Both the position numbers and the translations under genes were made by a program. This document shows positions 57,949 through 64,000 of a stretch of 64,000 bases of DNA, in pieces. The notes under the pieces are model-generated. The model was not told the origin of the DNA. It worked only from the letters and a program-made list of their open reading frames with translations, and made no database searches. Within the stretch, counting starts at the first letter, position 1; each line of letters begins with the position of its first letter. This DNA is from Haloferax denitrificans ATCC 35960. Lineage in GTDB: Archaea; Halobacteriota; Halobacteria; Halobacteriales; Haloferacaceae. The DNA lies in contig NZ_AOLP01000005.1 in NCBI RefSeq assembly GCF_000337795.1, positions 62,001 to 126,000 on the forward strand, written 5' to 3'.

Positions 57949-60303
57949 ATGGCCGTCGCAACTGGACCACAGAGCGTGACCTGGCAGGAGGTGTTCGGCC
58001 ACCCGGAGGCGTACCCGGAGCAGGCCGACGGAATCGAGACCGCGATACAGACCGCCCGAGACGACGGGTTCGCCGTCGTGGAGGGCGCGTGCGGGACCGG
58101 CAAGACGATGCTCGCGCTCACCGCCGGCATCGACCTCGTCCGCGACCCCGACTCCGACTACGAGCGCGTCTTCGTCCTCACGAGCGTCAAGCAACAGCTC
58201 CGGCAGTTCGAGGCCGACCTCCGAACCATAAACGAGAACCTCCCGACCGACTGGAAGCCCGTCTCTGGGCTCACGCTCGTCGGCAAGTCCGACGTGTGTC
58301 CCTACAGCCGCGAGGGCTGTGGCGGCATCGACGACGCGACCGTCTACGACCGCTGTGAGGCGCTCCGCGACCGGACCCGCGGGCTCGTCGGCGACGGCGG
58401 CCGAACCAGCGCCGAGGCGCTCGCCAAGGACGCCCGCGAGCAACAGACCGGCCTCCTCGACACCGGTTCGACGGCCGCGGGGCCGGACTACCTCGAAACC
58501 GCCGGCGACCCGACGCCGTACCCGACGTCGATGCCGGAGTACGAGGACGTGGAGTACTGCCCCTTTTACGCGAACTTCCTCGCTGACCTCCCCGAAGACG
58601 GCGACCCAATCGAGGCCGTCCCCTTCGAGTTCGACGAGCAGGGACTCATCGGGACCGAGGACCTCGTCTCGCTGGCCGCGGGCGCGGGGTCGTGTCCCCA
58701 CTCCGTGATGGGCGCGCTGTTGCCCCACGTCGAGGTCGTCGTCGGCAACTACTACCACGCGTTCGACCCGACGACCGTCGGCACGTTCACCGGCGCGCTC
58801 GTCGACGACTCGACGTTCGTCATCTGCGACGAGGCGCACATGCTCGAACCCCGCGTCCGCGACCTCGTCTCCGTCGGCGTCGGCGACCGGACGCTCCGCG
58901 ACGCCGAAAGCGAGTTCACGCGCGTCATCCAGCCCGTGAAGTTCGACGACGCCGGCAAGTCCACCGTCGACGCCGACCTCGTCCGCGGGGAGCTACAGGA
59001 GACCGACGTGACGCTCCGCGAACTGGAGGAGACCCGCGACTTCATCCGCGACCTCCGCGAGGAGCTCGACCGCCGCGTGACCGCCCATCTCGACCGCGAG
59101 TACGTCGGCTGGCGCGCCGACCTCACCGAACTCGAAGACGAGGAGCTACCCCTGCGGGACCCCGAAGAACCCGGCGTCGACGAACTCACCGAGTGGGCCG
59201 AGGAAAAGGGCCACGACGAGGGGACGTGGGTCCGCGCCGAGGCGACCGGTTCTGCGGTCGCCCGCATCCTCGATTCGGTGGAGGACGACGACAAGCGCCG
59301 GGCGGCCCCCGCGGCGGGGCGGGCGCTTTCGACGTGGGCCTACGCCGACCACGAAAAGCACTTCCGCGAAATCGAACTCGAACGGACGTGGGACGAGATG
59401 GAGCCGCCGGAGTCGTGGCGGCGCGCGTACAACGCCCGGCTGTCGGTCCACAACTGCGTTCCCGGCGAGGCCATCGCGGAGCGCCTCGGCGACTTCGGCG
59501 GCGGCGTCCTCATGAGCGCGACGCTCGAACCCATCGACGTGTTCCGGCGCGTGACCGGCCTCGACGCGCTCGCCGACGACGGCCGCCCGGTGGCAGAGCG
59601 GACGTTCGGCCTCGGCTTCCCCGAGTCGAACCGCGCGAGCTTCGCCGTCGACGTGCCGAAGTTCACCCACAGCAACCGCGGGCCGCCCGGCGAGGAAAAC
59701 GAGACGCGGCTCGCGTACACCGACGCCGCGGTCGAGGTGTGCGAGCGGTCGCCGGGCAACGTCCTCGTCGGGATGCCGAACTACGCCGAGGCCGAGTGGA
59801 TGGCGGGCGCGCTCGAAGCCCGCGTCGACAAGCCCGTCCTCCTCGACGAGTCGTCCGACGACGGGGCCACCGAGCGACTCAAGCGCGACTTCTTCGGCGG
59901 CGAGGGGAAGGTGCTCGTGACGAGCCTCCGCGGCACGCTCACGGAGGGCGTCGACTACAGCGGCGACAAGCTTTCCGCGGCGGTCGTCTGCGGCGTGCCG
60001 CTCATCAACACGTCGTCGCCGCGGACCCGCGCGGTGAAGACCGCCTACGACCGCGAGTTCGGAGACGGATTCGAGACGGCCCTCACGGTGCCCGCGGTGC
60101 GAAAGGCGCGACAGGCCATCGGGCGCGTCATCCGCGGGACCGACGAGGTCGGCGTCCGCGTCTTCGTCGACGCTCGGTACGCCCGCGACTCGTGGAACGG
60201 CGTCCGCGACTACCTGCCGGCACAGGAGCGCGAGGAGTTCAGACCCGTCAGTCCGGACATGCTCGGCTTCGGCCTCGACCAGTTCTGGTCGTCGGTCGAG
60301 TAG
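57949..60303 (+). CDS. XPD/Rad3-like ATP-dependent DNA helicase
   Basis: A 784-residue superfamily 2 helicase. Walker A EGACGTGKTM (GTGKT 49-53), an inserted cysteine-rich segment (SDVCPYSREGCGG, DRCEALR, EYCPFYANF) that should bind a [4Fe-4S] cluster as in XPD, DEAH box FVICDEAHMLE, and C-terminal motifs VTSLRGTLTEGVDYSG and QAIGRVIRG. It unwinds DNA 5' to 3' in repair. Its partner proteins are not adjacent. Confidence 0.9.
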   Translation: MAVATGPQSVTWQEVFGHPEAYPEQADGIETAIQTARDDGFAVVEGACGTGKTMLALTAGIDLVRDPDSDYERVFVLTSVKQQLRQFEADLRTINENLPTDWKPVSGLTLVGKSDVCPYSREGCGGIDDATVYDRCEALRDRTRGLVGDGGRTSAEALAKDAREQQTGLLDTGSTAAGPDYLETAGDPTPYPTSMPEYEDVEYCPFYANFLADLPEDGDPIEAVPFEFDEQGLIGTEDLVSLAAGAGSCPHSVMGALLPHVEVVVGNYYHAFDPTTVGTFTGALVDDSTFVICDEAHMLEPRVRDLVSVGVGDRTLRDAESEFTRVIQPVKFDDAGKSTVDADLVRGELQETDVTLRELEETRDFIRDLREELDRRVTAHLDREYVGWRADLTELEDEELPLRDPEEPGVDELTEWAEEKGHDEGTWVRAEATGSAVARILDSVEDDDKRRAAPAAGRALSTWAYADHEKHFREIELERTWDEMEPPESWRRAYNARLSVHNCVPGEAIAERLGDFGGGVLMSATLEPIDVFRRVTGLDALADDGRPVAERTFGLGFPESNRASFAVDVPKFTHSNRGPPGEENETRLAYTDAAVEVCERSPGNVLVGMPNYAEAEWMAGALEARVDKPVLLDESSDDGATERLKRDFFGGEGKVLVTSLRGTLTEGVDYSGDKLSAAVVCGVPLINTSSPRTRAVKTAYDREFGDGFETALTVPAVRKARQAIGRVIRGTDEVGVRVFVDARYARDSWNGVRDYLPAQEREEFRPVSPDMLGFGLDQFWSSVE

Positions 60304-60346
60304 TCGCGCGAGGCGCCCGCCCCGCGGAGCGACCGTCAGAAAGGAG

Positions 60347-60535
60347 CTACCGCTCGTCGTCCCACGCGTCCCGGCAGTCGTCGTCGCAGAAGTGCCGCGC
60401 CTGCACAGCGTCGTCTTCGACCCACGTGACGACGTGGTGCGTCGGGCTGTTCACAATCGGTTCCCCGCACGTCGCGCAGGTCGGGGCGTCTTCTGGGTCT
60501 ACGTTTTCTTCCAAATCGGACGTGGGATCGACCAT
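60347..60535 (-). CDS. 62-residue zinc-binding protein
   Basis: A small protein with APTCATCGEPIVNSPTHHVV and a second CxxxC, HFCDDDCRDAWDDER: a four-Cys treble-clef-like site. It matches a group of small haloarchaeal zinc proteins (DUF7576-like, from memory). The ATG at 60535 is used; a longer in-frame reading has no support. Confidence 0.72.
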   Translation of the reverse strand: MVDPTSDLEENVDPEDAPTCATCGEPIVNSPTHHVVTWVEDDAVQARHFCDDDCRDAWDDER

Positions 60536-60772
60536 TGACACCCAGATGGCGGTTCCGGGCACTTCAACCCGTCTCCGCCGGCAGAAGTCGCCCGACGGCG
60601 CGGCCGACGCCGCGAAACTGTGGAATCCACGCCTTCGCGTCGGCGAGCGCGGCTATGTATCACTCCGTACTCCCACTTGGTGCAACGTTTTGTAACCCTC
60701 GGGTATTGTCAATGCCTACCACACTTAGTGAAGGTTATGTAATCACCGTCGCGTTTGTCTACGTGACGGCGA

Positions 60773-60994
60773 ATGTCCGAACTGCCCGCATCTCAGAACT
60801 CGGTTGCAGGGACCGCTGACCGCGCCGGCGCGGATACCACCGGGGAACGCTTCCTCCATAGCGTCGTCGTCTCCTATCGAGGGAGCCCGGACCAGGTCAC
60901 CGTCTACCCCCGACGCGACAGCTGTTGCGACCGGATGGAGGCGTGGTTGACCGCCGACGCCGACGCGTTCGTCTCGCTCGACGAGATGTGCTGA
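60773..60994 (+). CDS. 73-residue haloarchaeal protein
   Basis: A small soluble protein (DUF7511-like, from memory) with HSVVVSYRGSPDQVTVYPR and RDSCCDRMEAWLTADADAF. Two adjacent cysteines lie near the middle. The 237-nt upstream spacer is AT rich near 60715-60745. Function unknown. Convergent with mutS5. Confidence 0.65.
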   Translation: MSELPASQNSVAGTADRAGADTTGERFLHSVVVSYRGSPDQVTVYPRRDSCCDRMEAWLTADADAFVSLDEMC

Positions 60995-61072
60995 GTCGCC
61001 GACGCCGACGCGGTCGACGCGCCGCCGACGAGAGCCTCCGCCGCCGCTAGCCCCCTCCGACGCCGCGTCGCG

Positions 61073-62815
61073 TCAGCCGACGAACTCGGCGTCGGACAGC
61101 GTCTTTTGTACCGCCTCTTCGCCCACCGCCGCCGCCAGCGCCTCGAAGCCGGCGCGCTCGGCGCGGTCGCCGGCGTTCGCCACCAGCCGCGAGACGATGA
61201 ACTCCGGCGTGGACTTGCCGACCGTCCCGAACCGCGGCTGGTAGTCCACGCGCAGTTCCAGCTCGTCGGTCAGCCCCTCGGCGAAGATGCCGTCGATGCG
61301 GGCCTCCGGCGGGAGCGGGCTCAGTTCGTCCGCGAGGTGCGTGACGTAGACGCCGAAGGCGTCGCGCTCGACGGTGAGGTTCACCAGTCCGTTGAGCAGG
61401 TCGGCCGCGCGACCGGGTTCGGTGATGGCCTCGAACTCGTCGACGAGCATCAGCGTCCGCCCGTCGCCCGACAGCGGCGGGACGATGGACTTGAGCGTCG
61501 ATTCGAGCACGCCGGCGTTGAAGCTCGCGTGCCGGCGGTGGAACACGACCGAGTCGAACCGGCCGACGACCGCCGACTCCGCGGGGACGGGGAGCCCCAT
61601 CGACGCGAGGATGGCGACCTGCGAGAGCGTCTCCAAGAGCGTCGTCTTCCCGCCGCTGTTGGCCCCCGTGAGGACCGACACGCGGTCGCCGACCGGCGGC
61701 GTCGGCCCCGACGCGCACGCGAGTTCGTGGTCGCCGACGGCGTACGAGACGGGCTGTGGGTCGTCGAGAAAGAGGTTGCGCGCGCCGCAGACCGCCAGCC
61801 CGGTCTCGGCGATGTCCGGCGGCGTCAGGTCGTACTCGTCGGCGAACCGCGCGAGCGACAGCGACAGCGCCACCTCGTCGACGGCCTCGACCGCGAGGTC
61901 CACGTCGTCGCGGGCGGCCCAGATGCGGTCCCGAAGCTCCTCTGCGACGGTCTCCTCCCGGGCGGCGACGTCGGCTTCGAGGTCCTCGACGAGCGCCCGG
62001 AGCGACGCGCTCACGAAGTCGGTCGCGTCGCGGGCGTCCTCGGCGGCGACCGCCTCGACCTCGCCGCGCGAGAGGTCGGTCTCCTGAGCGACGTACTGGA
62101 CGAACGCGGCGCGGAAGTCGTCCAGCGAGCGGACGCCCCGCGACTGGATGGTTTCGAGCACGTCGAACGAGCCGGACCGGAGTTCGTTCGCGGTGTCGAG
62201 CCGGCTCCGCAGGCTGTCGAGGCGGTCGTCGGCACCCGCCGCGACCGAGCCGTCGTTGTCGACGTAGCCGAGCGCCCCGAGCGCGTCGCGGAGGGCGTCG
62301 GGGTCTGCCTCCGCCAGCGCGTCGAACGGCTCGCCGCGGAGTCCGGCCTCGCGGAGTTCGAGCGCGGCGCGGACGGCGGCGCGCTCGGTCTCGCCGGCCT
62401 CGTCGTAGTCGCGGAACGCCGCCTCGATAGCGTCGCGGGCGTCGCCGTCGAGGTCGGCCCACGCCTCCCGCGCCGCGAGGATGCGGTCGAGGCGGTCGCG
62501 CCGGGCCTCGACGGTCGGAAGCGGCGTCAACACGCGGATGCGGTCGGCGGCGTGTTCGGTCAGCGCGCGGTCGCTGGCGAGTGACAACAGGTCGTCGTAC
62601 ACGTTCCGAGCGTCGCGGGTCGCCAGCGCGTCGATACCGGCCTGCCCGTCGGCCCGGCGGAGAATTCTGACCGCCCGCCCGCGGGTGACGCCGGCGTCGA
62701 CGAGCGCCCGCACGTCGGCCGACTCGATGGCGGCGACCGCCCCCTCCCTGCCGAGCGCCGATTCCAGTCGGCCCGAGGTCTTCGGACCGACGCCCCAGTA
62801 GTCTTCGAGTCGCAT
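61073..62815 (-). CDS. MutS5-type ATPase with N-terminal HhH motifs
   Basis: A 580-residue protein. It starts with helix-hairpin-helix-like sequence (LEDYWGVGPKTSGRLES) instead of the mismatch-binding domain, has a helical core domain, and ends in a MutS ATPase (LTGANSGGKTTLLETLSQVA, LMLVDEFEAI, THLADEL). Without mismatch domain I it cannot act as MutS1; MutS5-type proteins are thought to handle branched DNA or oxidised bases in archaea. UPF0058-family gene lies 81 nt upstream. Confidence 0.88.
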   Translation of the reverse strand: MRLEDYWGVGPKTSGRLESALGREGAVAAIESADVRALVDAGVTRGRAVRILRRADGQAGIDALATRDARNVYDDLLSLASDRALTEHAADRIRVLTPLPTVEARRDRLDRILAAREAWADLDGDARDAIEAAFRDYDEAGETERAAVRAALELREAGLRGEPFDALAEADPDALRDALGALGYVDNDGSVAAGADDRLDSLRSRLDTANELRSGSFDVLETIQSRGVRSLDDFRAAFVQYVAQETDLSRGEVEAVAAEDARDATDFVSASLRALVEDLEADVAAREETVAEELRDRIWAARDDVDLAVEAVDEVALSLSLARFADEYDLTPPDIAETGLAVCGARNLFLDDPQPVSYAVGDHELACASGPTPPVGDRVSVLTGANSGGKTTLLETLSQVAILASMGLPVPAESAVVGRFDSVVFHRRHASFNAGVLESTLKSIVPPLSGDGRTLMLVDEFEAITEPGRAADLLNGLVNLTVERDAFGVYVTHLADELSPLPPEARIDGIFAEGLTDELELRVDYQPRFGTVGKSTPEFIVSRLVANAGDRAERAGFEALAAAVGEEAVQKTLSDAEFVG

Positions 62816-62896
62816 ACCGAGGGCGTCTCACCGGGCGCTCTTAGGTCCATCCGTCGGGCGGTGCCGCCGCTGTTCGAGGGAGACCGCGAAGAAAGG

Positions 62897-63199
62897 TCAG
62901 TACGACGTGGCGCGCTGGTCGGTGTCAGTGCCGGCCGTCTCGTCGGACCGGAGCAGGCGTCGGCCGGGCACCGCCTCCGCGTCGCGGTCGAGGTCGCGGG
63001 CCGCACAGACCGCGAGCACGGCCGTGAGCGTCCGGACGGCGCGCTCGTGGTCGGCGCGGCAGTCCCGGAGGGCCATCGGGCTGATTCCCAGTCGGTTGTA
63101 CGGTTCGAGGTCGGCGCTCGTGACGACCCCGCTGTCGCGGTAGTCTGTGGCGATTTCCACGAGGAGCGAGTGGACGTGGATGAGTTCGTTTTTCTTCAT
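62897..63199 (-). CDS. UPF0058-family protein
   Basis: A 100-residue protein beginning MKKNELIHVHSLLVEIATDY, the UPF0058 signature, followed by PMALRDCRADHERAV. Archaeal family of unknown role. The ATG at 63199 fits a weak TATA-like element (gccatttac) at about 63227-63235 and skips an upstream in-frame ATG. Confidence 0.83.
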   Translation of the reverse strand: MKKNELIHVHSLLVEIATDYRDSGVVTSADLEPYNRLGISPMALRDCRADHERAVRTLTAVLAVCAARDLDRDAEAVPGRRLLRSDETAGTDTDQRATSY

Positions 63200-63204
63200 G
63201 AGTT

Positions 63205-63216
63205 GCACATATGTGC
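63205..63216. promoter_or_regulatory. Perfect palindrome GCACATATGTGC upstream of the UPF0058 gene
   Basis: A 12-bp perfect dyad 6 to 17 nt before the ATG at 63199, over the expected transcription start. Candidate operator; it also holds a second ATG in each strand. Confidence 0.35.
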
Positions 63217-63427
63217 TCATCGGGCGTAAATGGCGCGGTGAGGCGTCCTTTCGGTCTTGTATCTGCCTCCGCTAGAAATGAATGTACGAGTCGGGGACAC
63301 GAACGAAACACCCGTCGCTCGTCGGTCGATTTCGCGGAAAGGGAGTTGGGGTTTGGGCAGGGACACGTCCCCTGGGCGGAGAGGGGGTGGGTTGTCGATT
63401 CCGCCGTGGGGGCGTGCGGGCACGACG

Positions 63428-63447
63428 AGTGACCCGGGCAGGTCACT
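63428..63447. repeat. 7-bp stem hairpin in the last intergenic region
   Basis: AGTGACC and GGTCACT flank a 6-nt loop (cgggca); directly followed by the GTGGCCAC palindrome, which could extend a folded RNA. Confidence 0.4.
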
Positions 63448-63602
63448 GTGGCCACATAGTGGAATGGAACGGTCGGTAGTAATTCACGGCCCTACGTGGT
63501 TAGGGAAGAGCCGGCCCGACCGAGAAACGCACAAGTCGGTGGGGGTCAGAGTCGGGGTATGCACGCACGACTGGACGCCGATTCGCGGGGGGGTCGAGAG
63601 GG

Positions 63603-64000
63603 ATGACCGACGGGTCTCGGCGGTCGGTCGGCGAGCCGTCGGCGACCGAGCGGGAACTGCGCCAGCGGCTCGACATCCTCGCGACGTTCAACGAGGTCGT
63701 CGCTGACGTGAACGAGACCATCGTCGACGCCGCCGGGCGCGCGGACATCGAACGGCAGGTCTGCGAGCGGCTCGTCCAGACCGGGGAACTCCGGTTCGCG
63801 TGGGTCGGCGTCGTCGACGAGACGACGGGCGACGTGGAGCCGACCGCGTGGGCCGGCGCCGAGGACGGCTACCTCGACGAGATTTCCGTGTCGGTGTCGG
63901 CGGACAGCCCCGCGGGAAACGGCCCAGTCGGGCGAGCGGTCCGGTCGAACGCGGTACAGGCGACCCACAGCATCGCCGACGACCCGGCGTTCGGGCCGTT
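63603..64000 (+). CDS. GAF-domain regulator, 3' truncated by the window
   Basis: An ATG at 63603 opens a frame that runs off the end of the window (133 codons). After an Arg/Glu-rich helix (ELRQRLDILATFNEVVADVNETIV) the sequence becomes GAF-like (QVCERLVQTGELRFAWVGVVDETTG). In haloarchaea this start is usual for bacterio-opsin-activator/HTH-10 type regulators or GAF histidine kinases; which one depends on the missing C terminus. Confidence 0.75.
   Translation, partial: MTDGSRRSVGEPSATERELRQRLDILATFNEVVADVNETIVDAAGRADIERQVCERLVQTGELRFAWVGVVDETTGDVEPTAWAGAEDGYLDEISVSVSADSPAGNGPVGRAVRSNAVQATHSIADDPAFGP

Larger units (their letters stand above)
63200..63602. other. Intergenic region with several inverted repeats
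   Basis: About 400 nt without a supported gene. It includes the palindrome GCACATATGTGC (63205-63216), GGGAC-AC-GTCCC (63359-63370 region), AGTGACC-CGGGCA-GGTCACT (63428-63447) and GTGGCCAC (63448-63455). Two AT-rich runs occur near 63261-63285 and 63476-63486. Confidence 0.5.

Noticed and set aside
1-64000. CRISPR array, rRNA or complete insertion sequence
   Set aside because: No regular 25-40 bp repeat-spacer series, no rRNA signature and no transposase with terminal inverted repeats was seen by reading both strands.

Overview
The window is a 64 kb piece of a haloarchaeal chromosome, almost certainly Haloferax (close to H. volcanii as far as gene content and order can be recalled). The evidence is high-GC coding DNA with strong G/C third-position bias, very acidic proteins, Tat-type exported proteins, many leaderless genes with a TATA-like box 25-30 nt before the start codon, an MBF1/RPA/SBDS/Cdc48 information-processing set, a 4-kb porB-porA ferredoxin oxidoreductase locus and the rpa1-rpap1-rpe operon. 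No rRNA, tRNA, CRISPR array, complete insertion sequence or replication origin was seen. Genes are densely packed, often with 1-8 nt start/stop overlaps.

Region by region. 0-6 kb: FAH-family hydrolase, a DUF1648-like membrane protein, a two-gene GMC dehydrogenase operon with a Tat-targeted small subunit, then hisC, an AK6-type adenylate kinase and a CDP-alcohol phosphatidyltransferase overlapping head to tail. 6-9.2 kb: a cytoplasmic chemotaxis-transducer/KaiC-like fusion overlapping a PAS histidine kinase. 9.2-14.4 kb: MBF1, tpiA, a HerA-like ATPase, the Y-family polymerase dinB and an Lrp/AsnC regulator. 14.5-17.3 kb: pyruvate-type ferredoxin oxidoreductase. 17.5-34.3 kb: shikimate and aromatic amino acid genes (aroC, aroA, tyrA, archaeal shikimate kinase, chorismate mutase) scattered among a peptidase, an SDR, a Tat lipoprotein, a Rsm22-like methyltransferase, surE, an AAC(3)-like acetyltransferase and OsmC. 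Inside this stretch lies a metal-transport patch (LysE-type exporter with no usable start codon, His-rich nickel/cobalt-type transporter, divergent NikR regulator), a RelE/RHH toxin-antitoxin pair and a lower-GC gene-free half kilobase. 34.4-40.5 kb: small haloarchaeal families, a Cdc48 ATPase, a methyltransferase, a putative nucleotide-binding protein divergent from an ArsR-like regulator. 40.5-48.5 kb: an Lhr-type helicase followed by the rpe-rpap1-rpa1 single-strand-binding operon. 48.6-54.7 kb: glycosyltransferase, riboflavin reductase, thioredoxin, NifU C-terminal protein, SBDS, FUN14, HflX and moaC. 54.7-64 kb: NAD(P)HX repair enzyme, MFS transporter, winged-helix regulator, XPD-like helicase, small zinc proteins, a MutS5-type ATPase, a UPF0058 protein and the truncated start of a GAF-domain regulator at the right edge.

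Most of the window is housekeeping. The best leads for something new are: the KaiC-like/transducer fusion with its paired kinase; an apparent DtxR-type operator on the GMC dehydrogenase operon; mutually exclusive hairpins between the nickel transporter and the start-less LysE gene; candidate operators for NikR, the antitoxin, dinB, aroA and rpa1; and a deoxyribosyltransferase-like protein beside an ArsR-type regulator. All are read from the sequence alone; none has been checked against a database.
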